A stretch of 64,000 nucleotides of DNA from Gyrodactylus bullatarudis (Eukaryota > Platyhelminthes > Monogenea > Gyrodactylidea > Gyrodactylidae): NCBI GenBank assembly GCA_012064415.1, contig SSNU01000051.1, positions 27,102 through 91,101 of the forward strand, read 5' to 3'. The translations under genes were made by a program, and so were the position numbers. Positions 1-11,465 of this stretch are shown here, in pieces. A model generated the notes under the pieces. The model made no database searches, was not told the DNA's origin, and saw only the letters and a list, made by a program, of their open reading frames with translations. Each line of letters begins with the position of its first letter. Position 1 is the first letter of the stretch.

Positions 1-316
1 TGAGGAAGGTATTGAAGAAGAAAATTTTAAAATACTTAGACTACCTCCCTATTCATATCTCATAAATCCTATTGAAAAAGTATGGAGCATATTCAAAAGT
101 AAAGTTAAATCATATTTGGATACGAGAAAGGAAGAAATTCTTGAATATTCAAGAACTGGAGGAGATATCCCTAAATCTGAGTTCAATATGAGAATTTTGG
201 AATTAGCATCAAATAATGCCATAAACCAGGTTTCCCCATACTCAATAGCAAATTGTACAAGACACATTGAAAAATATTTTCCTGTAATAATGAATAAGCA
301 AGATTTAAATGAATGA
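1..316 (+). pseudogene. Tc1/IS630-type transposase, C-terminal part
   Basis: An open frame runs from base 2 into the window and stops at 314-316. It carries the C-terminal DDE signature of Tc1/mariner/IS630 transposases: PPYSYLINPIEKVWS followed by a lysine-rich stretch, where the E is the expected third catalytic acid. The N-terminal half lies outside the window, so I cannot say whether this copy is intact. The last 66 residues match a second copy on the other strand at 63254-63454 (shared pattern EYSRTGGD-P--E-NMRILE / DYSRTEGD-P--E-NMRILE and the same C-terminal MDKQDL-E / MNKQDL-E ending). The two copies therefore belong to one family and sit in inverted orientation at the two ends of the window. 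Confidence 0.75.
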
Positions 317-1842
317 AGAGTCCCATAATGAAATAAAAAAGTCCTATTTTGAATTTTATTTTTTCTTAATTATAGTATGCAAAAAAAAACCCGTCGTGAC
401 ACTAATTGTACATCAGCATATACTATTATATATAAAAATCCATTCAATTACATTAGGCCTTTTGTACATAATTATATATTCCCATAATGAATTTAAATTG
501 GTATCAAATTGTTTTAAGAATAGTATCATTTTCGTCTGTAAAAGGTATAGACTATGGGACATGAAATGATAAATTGTCTGCTATTTTTATCTTCTTGATT
601 TACTTATAAAACAAGCCGTTAATTTATTTATCAAATTTTTTAAAATTTTATCATCTTTAAAGTGGCACTACTGATGATCCAAGAAATGTACAATGTACAT
701 TTAGTGGTATGATATATTTTCTTCAAGTTTTTTCTTTCACGGAATGGTGAGTTCAGATTAAGACACTCATATTTTTAGGCTTGAATGTTTCCTAGCAGGA
801 CTGAGACTAGTAGAAAAAAACATGAAAAAAGTTTTAATTTTTCTTGAATTTTACATGAATTTTTGACATCAAATAAAACAAATAAATATAAAACAAAAAG
901 ATACAAGAAAAAGTTGTACAGAATTTGTTTTTTCATCGAATGATCGATCTTATATTGCTTCAAGATTAAAGACAAAAGATTCAGCGTTATCGTAAAAGTT
1001 GCAGGTCAGTTTTTTGGTTTAGATTGAACGACTCGAAAAATACACGCTCAACCAAACTCAACATTCGCTACAAAATTTATTTGATTCTATTCACTCGGAA
1101 AAAAATCCTTCAATTTTTTTTATTAAAGTTTTGCCCCTAACGATGCTTTAAAAAATGTACATTTGGCCTTGTATCTACTTTTCCTATATAGGATTTAAAA
1201 TAGATTTTCGGATTCTAAATGGCCTGAATATTTTTGGTAATTTTTTCCTCTAACAACTTACCGCTTTTTTTATAATGAGATTCAAAAATTATATGCGGAA
1301 AAAATATTAAACTAATTTGAAAGAACAAATGATAATTCTATGAATTCTAAAAATTATTCTCATGTATTCGATCATGTATCAAAATGCTTGTCTGTGATAA
1401 TATTCTAGTTTAAAGATAAGACTTTTTAAAAAATGCCGCTAGATTTTTACTACGTTTTCACTAAAATATCTTTTTTGCTGATAAGGATCTGAGGGTTTTT
1501 TCGATGAAAATAGTAATAGAATCATGTTAGGAATATTTCTGTTAAATTTTGTTATTCCACTATGCCTACAAGAAAATTGGAAAATGGGCAATGCACGACT
1601 ATGCATGGGATTGCAAACGAATTTTCAGTTATTTTAGATCTCACACATCATTGTTATCAAAATCAAATGTGGAAATTTCACGGAAAACTTTGATTTAAAA
1701 AAAGGTCAAAATTCGTTACATCACTACGGCTGATATTAGTTCTTTAAGAGCTCTTTTAAATGCTACAATCTGAGCATACTATTTATTTATTCAATGAATT
1801 TTCTTGAGTATTTCAAATTAAATAAATATTTAAAAATTCTTT
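317..1842. other. Gene-free AT-rich stretch with repeat relics
   Basis: I see no convincing gene here. Two places resemble the arms of the foldback element at 36041-36476: about 663-725 and 1138-1230 share the order 'actgatgatgc-tcaagaaatgtacatttgg' and 'tggattttcgga' in degraded form. The rest is AT-rich with no clear coding or RNA signal. Confidence 0.45.
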
Positions 1843-3255
1843 CTAAAAAATTAATTGGCTAGTTCTCAAAACCATCAAAACAAAAACAGTCAACATAGAA
1901 TTTTTACATTCCCTTTGTTGTGAGTTTTCAACTTCTGTAGGGGTTTCGTCGTTGAAGAAAAACGTTTCTCCCGGACGAATTTTAGGATTCCTTTTGGGTA
2001 TTTCACCTCCAATGAAGGCATCTGTTATTTTAGACTCAATGAATTCAATGTAATACCCGTATTTACCGCCAAACTCTTCAATACTTATAATTGAATATTT
2101 TCCATCTTTAATCGTAATAAAGTCACTGAGGGGTTTCAAATAAATCATGGGACTCTTCCCACTAGTAAGGACACTTAAATGATCTCGGGCTAGAAATAAT
2201 AATTCTTCGGCAAACCGATTGTCATACGGCTTAATCATAGAGCGTAGGAAAAACAGTCGACAAGCCCTCAGTTCACTCTTCATAAAACAGGCATTGCGAT
2301 TTTGTACGATTGTATAGACATTATTATGTTCTGAAATGCCCTTATCCCTCAACTTTTTCTTACCCAGACTCTTCCTCAACGGAGCAATCTGTTCAAAGAA
2401 ATTCTCTTGTGGATACGTAATATGAGCATAGGCTAAAGTGACTATTTTACTCTTGGCAAAGTAGGCTTCCTCTGTTGTGAATCCGACTCCGATTGAATTT
2501 ATATTTCTTGATATTTTCCTGGACTTTTGACTAACCTTTTGGCTGCAAACTTTGTTTTTTTCAAAATTGAAAAAGTACAAGGAATCAAAAAAATTCTCTT
2601 GCTTATCATATCCCTTGAACTCGTAGACTTCGACGTTTGAAAAATTGGCCTGACTTAGAGTTTTCTTTATGACCGATGGTGTCTTTGTTAGGATTCTGTT
2701 CAATTTTTTACTCATCATGCCCTCTTCAATTCTATTATCCGCTATCTGAGCATTAATGATTATCTGCTTCAACAGATTAAAATCCTCACGAAATTTGACC
2801 AGGATGCACCAAATCATATTTATCGAAGTGTCCTCCTTACAGCCCATATAGTCTACTTTATTCATGTCTATATCTTTAGAACGTTCGAGCTTGTTCAAAT
2901 TCTCATCGTAGATTACTTGAGAATCTACATCTACAAAGTCCGAGAGAATTTGTTCCAATTCCTTCTGCTCAAAGACTTTGATTAGATATACTAATTGGTA
3001 GTTTTCCATTTGCGATAAGATATCTTTCCATTGTCGCTCGTTCCTTGACATGATTTGGCCAAGGATTTTATCGAAATATGGCATATAAAAAATATTTTCC
3101 TTGTATTTATTTGGAAAATGGAGAAGATCTTTTGGAAAGTGATAACAGTAAATTTCCTTCAAGTGTACTATGTTGTCAACATTTTTGTATGCATCGGTTA
3201 AATCAAAATTTTTTATAAGGATGAAAAATATTGCTAGAAGAGAAATTAAATTCAT
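1843..3255 (-). CDS. Secreted protein of unknown function, divergent paralogue A
   Basis: Intronless gene for about 470 residues. The frame stays open a little upstream, but the first ATG is at 3255, which directly gives a hydrophobic leader (MNLISLLAIFFILIKNF), so I chose that start. No known family is recognised. It looks like a diverged relative of the genes at 12307-13737 and 23122-24465. At residues 133-150 it has VIYDENLNKL, then VDYMGC, then a second cysteine 11 residues on (WCILVKF), the same order and spacing as in the other two. A second similar block is ACF...C..FFL near residue 325. The tail (CKNSMLTVFVLMVLR...) is hydrophobic after a small-residue stretch, which could be a GPI-anchor signal; this is inference. 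The gene ends on its own, with NDUFV1 as the nearest neighbour beyond a Merlin element. Confidence 0.7.
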   Translation of the reverse strand: MNLISLLAIFFILIKNFDLTDAYKNVDNIVHLKEIYCYHFPKDLLHFPNKYKENIFYMPYFDKILGQIMSRNERQWKDILSQMENYQLVYLIKVFEQKELEQILSDFVDVDSQVIYDENLNKLERSKDIDMNKVDYMGCKEDTSINMIWCILVKFREDFNLLKQIIINAQIADNRIEEGMMSKKLNRILTKTPSVIKKTLSQANFSNVEVYEFKGYDKQENFFDSLYFFNFEKNKVCSQKVSQKSRKISRNINSIGVGFTTEEAYFAKSKIVTLAYAHITYPQENFFEQIAPLRKSLGKKKLRDKGISEHNNVYTIVQNRNACFMKSELRACRLFFLRSMIKPYDNRFAEELLFLARDHLSVLTSGKSPMIYLKPLSDFITIKDGKYSIISIEEFGGKYGYYIEFIESKITDAFIGGEIPKRNPKIRPGETFFFNDETPTEVENSQQRECKNSMLTVFVLMVLRTSQLIF

Positions 3256-3713
3256 TAAACTCAACTAATGTTGAATGAACTTTTCGTTCATTTCTCCAAG
3301 TGTACGCACGTTCATTCATTGAGTTTTCATTACCTTCTTTACGATCATATCTATCAGTAAAAATTCAACAAGTCGAAAAATATTAAAGAAGGCATCATTT
3401 TAAAATTATATTTTTGACTATTTTGTACCGCTTTTGTTCCTGTTAACACGTTTTAGTTTCATCAAATCCCCCCCTACTTTAACAAAGGTGCAGGGCTACT
3501 GTGTCTAAATCCTGACTGACAGTGCTGCATTTAGAAATTGTTACAACACTACTCATTCTTACAAGAAAATTGTGAACGACAAAATTGCATCCATTTTAGA
3601 CGCATGACTTTAAAGGATAGCTACCATATTAAGAAAGAGTGAAATTGTTTTTCCTCCAGACAGCTCACACGAATTTAGTACTCATACGATTATTTTTAAT
3701 TATGTTAGATAAT

Positions 3714-4515
3714 TTTTGGTAGCAGTTTGTTTCAGGTTCGGCGAAAAATTGGGCCTAGCACTCCTATTGCGCGTAACCAATCAGATTCATTTGAATTCTT
3801 ATAAGTGGGGGATCATGGTGTAAGGTCTATTCGAGCCTATGATTTTTATAAAATATGAAAACTGGCCCTTAAATTGTTTGTTGGAAGATAGAAAGCCAAA
3901 TTTCTTAAAAATTTGTAAGGATAAATATGATAATGAATTGATTAACAGTAACATGCAAATGGCCAGCTTTTTCTGAATAACCTCTTCATTCATCAAAGAT
4001 TTCTGTTGATCATGATTGATGACTAAATAAACTTGCCAAGAACTTCTTGATTTCTACTGGTAACAAATCCCTGTGGAAGGCGCCACCAATCCATTCATTT
4101 CGCAGAATACCTCCCCTAATATATTTTCCTTTCGAAAGTTTTGTTTCATCAATTTCAACCGTATGACCAATGGTCATTGACCATTCCCTACCATTCGAGC
4201 TTGAACATGGAGAAGAGTCGAGATTAATAAATTTATTCTCTACCAACTAGTTCTCGTAAACTTGAGTACTTCTCGTTATTGTTTTTCAGATTTTTCTTTT
4301 CCGATAAAAGCGCCAGTTCTCAAATTTTATCTTGATTTAATCATATCACATGAATAATTTCTACTGAATAGACTGAACCTTAACCGAACCGTAGGCTCGA
4401 ATAGACCTTACAACATGTCATGGTGACCATGATCCCCCACTTTCAAGAATTCAAATGAATCTGATTGATTACGCCCATTTTTTCGCTGAACCTCATACGA
4501 ACGGCTACCTAAAAA
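3714..4515. mobile_element. Merlin-type element with long terminal inverted repeats and transposase fragment
   Basis: About 110-120 bp at the left (from 3714, ttttggtagcagtttgtttc) and right (to about 4515, read in reverse: ttttaggtagccgttcgta) are inverted copies. They share a run ending in gatcatgg and 'gtaaggtctattcgagcct'. Between them lies a transposase fragment (4010-4246, minus). The total is about 800 bp, so this is a short, non-autonomous or deleted element. I could not find a clear target-site duplication. Confidence 0.7.
4010..4246 (-). pseudogene. Merlin (ISXO2-like) transposase, central fragment
   Basis: A 78-residue open stretch contains VEIDETKLSKGKY followed by RG...EWIGGAFHRD. 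This is the start of the catalytic domain of ISXO2-like transposases (IDE-K---KY--GR---W--G), as used by IS1016 and eukaryotic Merlin elements. The N-terminal zinc-binding part and the C-terminal 'HTN-IE--W' part are missing here, so it cannot make a working enzyme. It lies inside the inverted repeats of the 3714-4515 element. Fragments of the other two parts of such a transposase are at 60802-61101 and 61272-61645. Confidence 0.75.
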
Positions 4516-4636
4516 ATAAAAATCTAATGAAAATAACTAAAATTTGTCATATTCTTAGGTAACACGATAACTTGAAGTAGGTGGTAATAATAAATTTATT
4601 TTGATCAATGAATGAGAAAAATCTAAATTTTTCTTG

Positions 4637-6483
4637 TTATACACGTGCTGAGGAAGTTTCTGAATTTCTCTTGTCTATTCTTGCTTCAATTTCTGGTTTA
4701 AAGTTCCTTATCAGACCTTGAACTGGCCAGGCAGCTCCATCACCAAGGGCACAAATAGATTTTCCCTCAATTTGCTTACTAACTTCGTAGAGCATGTCAA
4801 TTTCATCCTTTTTGGCGTCTCCTTGAACAAACCTCTTCATAATTTTATTCATCCAGTTACAGCCCTCACGGCATGGAGTACATTGGCCACAAGACTCATG
4901 CTTGTAGAATTCAATCAGACGAGAGATGCAACGAATCACATCTGCTGATTTGTTCATCACGATAACGGCAGCTGTTCCAAGACTTGATTTGTGCTCAATC
5001 AAACCATCAAAGTCCATCAATGCGACTTCACAAGCTCTAAAAAGGTAAAAATTACACACTTGGACGCCTTCTATGATTTTTAATTGGTTTATTATTCGAG
5101 CTTAATAGTTCTAAAATTACTCTTTGCGCATAAGAGGTGTTGAAGAACCTCCAGGGATAACAGCAAGAAGGTTATCCCAGCCACCAATTACACCTCCGGC
5201 ATGTCTTTCGATTAGCTCTTTCAATGGAATAGACATTTCCTCTTCAATAGTGCATGGGTTGTTGACTTGACCAGAAATATTGAATAGTTTTGTTCCACGA
5301 TTACGTTCACGACCAAAGCCAGCAAACCAGTCGCCACCTCTTCTGCAAATAGTAGGAGCAACAGCGACTGTCTCGACATTGGTCACTGTGGTAGGACAAC
5401 CAAAGACGCCGATATCGGCCGGAAAGGGAGGCTTAAGTCTTGGTTTCCCTTGTTTTCCTTCCAAAGACTCAATAAGTGCTGTTTCCTCGCCGCAAATGTA
5501 GGCACCAGCACCTCTGTGAACATAAATATCAAAATCGTAGCCAGATCCACATGCATTCTTGCCGAGGAATCCTTTCTCATAAGCCTCTTTGATTGCAACC
5601 TAAATATTTTTTCATGATAGAAAAAAAGAATTTACAGAAGAAATTTGAATCTAATCATATGAGCCAAAAAATATTAAATTAACAAAGAGATCTATGTATA
5701 ACTTCGTAAACTCGAAAAAGAATGTCAAGATATACATTGTATATTAACGCTAGAATGAAAAATTCTTAATGGGAGTTTTAATACAAATGGGGGTTTTTAG
5801 ACCCCCAAATTTCATTCTAGTGTTAAAGAAGCCATTACATCCGAAAAAAGTATGTTGTGATAAACCAATTTATGAATAAGGATGATAAGTATTTTAAGCA
5901 GATAGATATAAAAAATAAAGAATACAAACCTGTAGATTAGATGATTCATTATAGAATTCTCCACGAATATAAATATATGCAGCTCTAGCGCCCATTGCCC
6001 TTCCAGCAATAAGGCATCCTTCAACTAGGGTATGAGGGTCATGCCGCATAATCTCACGATCTTTACAAGTTCCTGGTTCTCCTTCGTCTGCATTGATGAC
6101 AAGATACTTAGGTCGGCCATCATCAAAGGGTTTCTTCATGAAACTCCACTTGAGACCAGAAGGAAATCCGGCACCACCTCGACCACGAAGACCAGATTTT
6201 TTCACTTCCTCAATGATCCAATCATCTCCTTTGAGAAGAATTTCTTTAGTTTTATACCAATGACCCTGAGAAGTAATTTAGAGATGAATTACTTACTCTT
6301 TCCATGGCTCCTTTGATCTTCCAATCATGACGACCATAAAGATTAGTGAATATGCGGTCTTCATCAGCTAAATTACCATATGAGCATTTTTGATTAAGCT
6401 GAGAAGCACATCTTAATAGCTTGCTAGTTGATCCTTGAAAGCAGACATTATTAATACATATTTTAGTTACTTTGAGAAATCAT
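4637..6483 (-). CDS. NDUFV1: NADH dehydrogenase flavoprotein 1 (complex I 51 kDa subunit)
   Basis: Five exons (6471-6483, 6297-6433, 5930-6265, 5121-5599, 4637-5036) join in frame to 454 residues, the normal length. The protein is the mitochondrial matrix subunit that takes electrons from NADH through FMN and a 4Fe-4S cluster. Seen: [10 protein letters not shown] (NADH/FMN site), [23 protein letters not shown], and the cluster ligands [12 protein letters not shown] plus the later ICALGDGAA. The first exon has only 13 coding bases and adds a basic, serine-rich leader ([16 protein letters not shown]) that fits a mitochondrial import signal. Introns 1 and 2 are 37 and 31 bp, intron 3 is 330 bp and intron 4 is 84 bp. 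VMP1 lies upstream on the same strand. Identity is certain; the exon 1 choice rests on phase and leader only. Confidence 0.97.
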
Positions 6484-6926
6484 ATTTCAAAAACACTCAA
6501 AAACTTTCGAAAATAAAAACAATCCCGCTTTAAGTTTGTGAAAACTGTTTTAGTGAATTTGAATTTATAAACTTCATGTACTATTAATTAGTAACTATTC
6601 AGACAATTAGACTCTAGAGTCTAGAAACTTCAATCCGGAATGTTTTTTAAAAACCACTAGATGAATTGGTGTAGAATATAAAAAAAGTTGTCAAACATAA
6701 ATTGGTCAAATCTAGGATTCCTAATCTCTTCACCTTATATACTTTTACTTGAATGAAAAGTTTAAAAATCCGATTATTGATTTATTTTGATTTGTAACAG
6801 AGTTTTATGATAAAATTTTTAAGTAAAAAATTCATTCTTCATAAATAAACTAGATTTTTAAACTTGAAGAATAGCTTCTTTTTTTATCTGAGGCCAAATT
6901 AAACCATAAAGTGATTGGCAATTCAG
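6484..6926. other. Intergenic, NDUFV1 upstream / VMP1 downstream
   Basis: About 440 bases between two genes read in the same direction. It must hold the NDUFV1 promoter and the end of the VMP1 transcript. I see no specific motif beyond AT-rich sequence. Confidence 0.5.
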
Positions 6927-8936
6927 TCATTTTTCTTTTTCATTAATTACAATTTCTCCTTCTGCTTTGTGACGCCATGTGCACAGTCTCTTGTGATATT
7001 CTTGTGCAAATGAATTGATTATTGAAACCATGAAGCTTCCCATTAAGGCAATCACAAAGAAACTTATCAAAGTTGCAATTATATTCGATCCCTAGAAAAA
7101 ATAATATTCAAATAAAATAACTAGAGATTTTTCAATAAAATACAATAAAGTAAGGAAAACAAAGAAATATCTAATCAATAATAATCATTCGAAAGAATTA
7201 TATCAAGTAAATTTTTGTAGAATCGAATCATTTTATTTCGAGATATTTCATCTGATAAGCTTAACATTTTCACAAACAAATGACGCCATGTATTAATGTG
7301 AATGTAATATTTGAGAGTAATTTTTCTAGATTTAAATTTTTAGATTGAAAATTATGAATATAGCAACCCTAGAGTATATTATATATCAAATAGATGCGAT
7401 GTTATTAAGAAAATATAAATAATTTAATTAATAATAATTTCATGTTTATCGATTATTTATCAATGTATAAAACTCACGGATGATTCTGTTTGTCTTTTGT
7501 GTAGTTTTTCCTTTTGACTCACGATTAAATTGACAATTTGCGGCTTCAGCTTCTCACCAACATAGGGGATTTTCCTAGGAAAAATGACATGAATAATGAA
7601 TTCTAATCTGATTTGTGGAAGAAAAACTCACGATATATTTTCAATAATCAAATCGAGGTATTTTTGAGACATAAGGAAAACCACGAAAATTTGTTGAATA
7701 TGCACTTTAACAAGAGCTTTGCCAATGAAAGTGGCTAAGAAAAAGTGCCAAAAGGGAATCAGGAAATGTCCGCAAGTCATACCGGCCAAGTCAAATAGTG
7801 GATTAGGAATCTAGGAAGGAGAATTAAATTAGAGAATTATTCTGATTTGGCAAGTAGACATTATATTTCGTGCAAGATTCATATTTGAAAACGCGTTTAA
7901 CTTGACATAGTGTATTTTATTAGACTTTATTCAAGTACTAATAGGGCTATAGTTTAAACAAAAAAAGGAGAATAACAAATCAATATTAACATGATATATC
8001 TTTTCTCTTAATATTAAATTATGCAAAAATACCTTTTGTAAAAAATATTTAATAAATACTCACTGAGGCACAGAGTAAAATTCCAACAAAACCAGCTCTA
8101 TTTATCAAGGAATGTAGAGAGTATTCGAGGCGTACTTTAAGTGGAATGGACGAGTCAAAAATAGATATGTTCTTATTGTTTGTTTCAGCAATAAGATCTT
8201 GAAATTCTTTTAATTCGTCATCATCAACTGAAGTTCCAGAGAGTCTAGCACTTCTTGCCATAAAGTATGGAGGCAACTCGCCAATGGCAGTTCCAAGACC
8301 CTGAGAAATGATTTATTACAAGAAGGATAATTTACCCATAATATGGCTTCAAGTTGAGTTTTCATAATAATTTGAATGAGACTTGGTTGAGAACCTTTGA
8401 CAGATTCACTTGGACAAATAATTTCATCAGGATACGGAGGTTCAGGGAAATCAACAGTTTGACATTCAAAAGCTCCAAGTGTGACCTCTGCAATAAACGG
8501 ACCCAGATACAAGACAAAAGTATGAAGACCTGTTCCAAAGCCGCATGAGGACAAGAAACCCAAAAGTATCCACCATAAATACCAAAACGCTCTCTTATGA
8601 ATAAAGAAAGCAGTCTGTAGAAAGATAACATTAATGACAATTTAAACCTACTTTTTGGAATGGATTTGGTATTTTGTACAGTAGATATTGGAGCGAGATT
8701 AGGAAAATCACTGTGAAGCATGTCTTTTTCCAGCAAAGTAAATTTAGGATGAAGTATTTGAGTTTTGTCAGGACTTCAAGAAAAAAATAATTCAGTGTTT
8801 TTAGTGGAGATTTCCATAACACGAGATTTTCTCTTTCGTTCATCTCTATATCTTTTAAAGACTGAGGTCTGGATCTGTCATTATCTGATTTTTTTGTATT
8901 TCGTTTAGAAATAACATTGCTATCTTCACATGACAT
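6927..8936 (-). CDS. VMP1: Vacuole membrane protein 1 (ER lipid scramblase, autophagy)
   Basis: Six exons (8652-8936, 8336-8614, 8064-8300, 7632-7810, 7478-7574, 6927-7091) join in frame to 413 residues, close to the usual length of about 400. VMP1 is a multi-pass ER protein with a DedA/VTT-type domain. It works with TMEM41B in lipid scrambling and early autophagosome formation. Seen: [25 protein letters not shown], the signature [22 protein letters not shown] split over positions 8300 and onward, then [20 protein letters not shown]. and a last hydrophobic exon ending in a lysine/glutamate-rich tail. The tail lacks a clear KKXX signal. The N-terminal about 60 residues are charged and variable. 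The first two introns are 37 and 35 bp; later ones are 253, 57 and 386 bp. Identity is secure. Confidence 0.95.
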
Positions 8937-9432
8937 TTATAAAATATTGTTTGTAAATTATTTGAATTATTGATTCAACATAAAACAACCAAAACTAATT
9001 CGATGGTATTTTAAAAAAATATTGCTTCATTAAACTTTAAAAAAATTATTTTTTCCCTATTTGAGAGTATCAAGGGCAAAACTAGCTTGTCATATCATGC
9101 ATTATGTGGTGTTATAACTATCTCAAAAGATTTATCAAGGTTGATCTAGCGAAAATAAATTGTTTTCATTAGCAAAGTTAATATTTTTGATTGAAATGTA
9201 CATATAATATATAAATATATATAGACAAGGAAGGAGGAAGAGGGATTTGTCGATAAGATTACTGAAAATAATCAAAAATTAAAGTTGATATATTAGCGTA
9301 TAATACATATAGAAATCCATTTGTAGTAAAATGTCGATGATCTAAAATTGACATTCTGGCTGAGATTTTTAAAAATTTATGAAAAAATTTGCTGCTGTGT
9401 ATTTTCCAGACGAGCTCATTCTCTACTTGAAA
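8937..9432. other. Intergenic, VMP1 upstream / eIF4A downstream
   Basis: About 500 bases between same-strand genes, very AT-rich. It contains the VMP1 5' region and the eIF4A 3' end. No element or RNA gene is recognised. Confidence 0.5.
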
Positions 9433-10742
9433 TTAAATAATCTCAGCAACATTGGCAGGCAATTCAATAATTTTGGTATTGTAATAACTTTCAAGACTTT
9501 TAAGGATCTCCCTGTCGTCTTGAGTAACAAAGTTTATTGCAGCACCCTTTCTTCCGAAACGACCACCTCGACCAATTCTGAAATAAATATCAATAATATT
9601 CATGGAAAAAATTTCATATTTCTCCCCTTAAAATTACTAATAGCTGTCAATAGCTAGTGACAAAATATAATTATTCAATTTCAAATTGTATAAAATGTGC
9701 TTTTGCATCAAAAATAAAATTACCTATGGATATAACTTTGCGGATTAATGGGAAGATCGTAGTTAATGACAAGCGAAACCTGTTGCACATCAATACCACG
9801 TGAAAGTAAATCTGTAGTAATCAGGATTCGTGTTGAGCCCGTTCTGAAAGCAGCCATTATATTGTCCCTTTCTACTTGTTCCATGTCTCCATGCATACTG
9901 GAAACGATAAAGTCATTTTGCGTAAGCTGTGAAGTTAAAATGTCAACCTTGCGTCGGGTATTGCAAAAAATAACTGCTTGTGTAATAGTTATCATTCTAT
10001 AGAGATCACAAAGTGTAACGAATTTCCACTCTTCTTTTTCAACATCAACATAAAATTGACTGATACCCTCAAGAGTTAATTCTTCTTGTTTAATTAGGAG
10101 GCGAACAGGGTTGTTCATGAAATAATTTGTTATTTCCAAGACTTCAGGAGGCATTGTAGCAGAAAGCAAAATAACTTGAATGTCATTGGGAAGTTTTTTG
10201 AAAATTTCTTGAATTTGATCTTTAAATCCTAGACTGAGCATTTCATCAGCTTCGTCCAAGACAAATAGCCGAATGTTTGAACAGTCCAAACAACTACTTT
10301 TGATCATGTCCAACACTCGACCAGGAGTTCCAACGACAATTTGTTGACCTTCCCGAAGTTCTGCTGAATTAGCGTTCCATTGTGTCCCACCGATACAAAG
10401 ACAACATTTTATTTTCATATAATCACCAAGATTTAGAACAACTTTTGAAATTTGACGCGCTAATTCTCTAGTGGGTGCTAAAACAAGGGCTTGAAGTTTA
10501 GAGCTATTGCCATCTACTCTCTGTAACATTGCTATACTAAAAGTTGCTGTCTTTCCTGTTCCAGATTGGGCCTGGGCAATAACGTCCCGTCCATGTATCG
10601 AAGGGACGATGGCTTTCTGTTGGATTGCAGAAGGTTTCTCAAAGCCATATGCAAAGACTCCTCTAAGTAATTCATCTTTTAGGCCCATTTCATCGAATGA
10701 ATCATAAACTTTATCATAATCACTTGAGGAATCAAATTCCAT
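9433..10742 (-). CDS. eIF4A: eIF4A-type DEAD-box RNA helicase
   Basis: Two exons (9724-10742 and 9433-9577, one 146-bp intron) give 387 residues. All helicase motifs are present: Q motif region GFEKPSAIQ, motif [26 protein letters not shown], the motif V region [10 protein letters not shown] and motif [15 protein letters not shown], the last split across the splice junction. The C-terminus ends in LPANVAEII, matching the eIF4A ending. RGGRFGRKG and ELTLEGI-QFY are typical of eIF4A-1/2; the CIGG block fits both eIF4A-1/2 and eIF4A-3, so I favour the cap-binding complex helicase over the exon-junction one. It drives ATP-dependent unwinding of mRNA 5' leaders in the cytoplasm. Its start codon lies 107 bp from that of a FAM136A homologue on the other strand. 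Confidence 0.96.
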
Positions 10743-10849
10743 ATCAACTTGCCCTTAATTTATCCAAAATTTAAAGCTGTTAATAACAAAATTCTACGAA
10801 GAAAATTGGTAATAAGAATTTGTTTAAAAAGTCCAAGTTTACAAAAAAT
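10743..10849. promoter_or_regulatory. Shared promoter region of eIF4A and FAM136A
   Basis: Only 107 bp separate the two divergent start codons (77 bp if the upstream in-frame ATG at 10820 is used). Both 5' leaders and core promoters must fit here or overlap the neighbour. No TATA box is obvious. Assignment is by position only. Confidence 0.55.
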
Positions 10850-11281
10850 ATGAATGAACATGATGTAGATCGCCTTCAGCATAAATATGAAGGAGCTGTT
10901 AATGATATGATTGACAAACTCGATTCGAGTTATATTCGCAAAATACAGAAGAACTTCTTTACATGCGCCTCGAAATGTTGTGACATGCCAATTAAAGCTA
11001 ATCAAGTCCAGGATTGTATCAAAGATTGTGAAAAATCTCTTAGTCAAGCTCATAATATTCTCAATAGTGAATTAAATCTTCTTCAATCTCGTCTCCACAA
11101 TTGCTCATCAGAATGCATAAATAAAGCAAAAGATTATTATAATCTTGAAGATCCTGAATCTCGGAAAAAGGCTCAAATGGATTCTATTAAGTGCTCAGAA
11201 AAATGCATCGATGATAATATATCTCATGGTATTCCAGCAATGTACAATAGAATGTCAAAAACTTTTGAAAAGTTTATCTAG
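10850..11281 (+). CDS. FAM136A: FAM136A-like mitochondrial CX3C protein
   Basis: Single exon, 143 residues from the ATG at 10850. An in-frame ATG at 10820 would add ten residues (MFKKSKFTKN); I prefer 10850 because FAM136A proteins start close to the first conserved helix. It shows the family's repeated cysteine pairs: CASKCC, CIKDC, CSSEC and CSEKC, with helical, charged spacers and a final PAMYNRMSK helix. FAM136A is a small, poorly studied, conserved protein of mitochondria, and the CX3C pairs suggest oxidised helical hairpins of the intermembrane-space type. It shares a promoter region with eIF4A. Confidence 0.9.
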   Translation: MNEHDVDRLQHKYEGAVNDMIDKLDSSYIRKIQKNFFTCASKCCDMPIKANQVQDCIKDCEKSLSQAHNILNSELNLLQSRLHNCSSECINKAKDYYNLEDPESRKKAQMDSIKCSEKCIDDNISHGIPAMYNRMSKTFEKFI

Positions 11282-11465
11282 GATGCCCATCAATTGTAGT
11301 TATTTTGTTATCGCAAAAAGAATGAATTCAGTTTTGATATTATAAAAAATATTCCAGAATCACCAAGACTGCTTATTAAATGGCATTCAATGATTATTAG
11401 TTATCAATACATTTGAGTGTAATTTTTAATATTTTGAGTTTGGAAGGGTTCAATAGGCAATTGAG

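Noticed and set aside
3256..3264. Upstream extension of paralogue A (and of paralogue B at 12274-12306)
   Set aside because: The extra codons start with TTG; the first ATG in each case begins a signal peptide.
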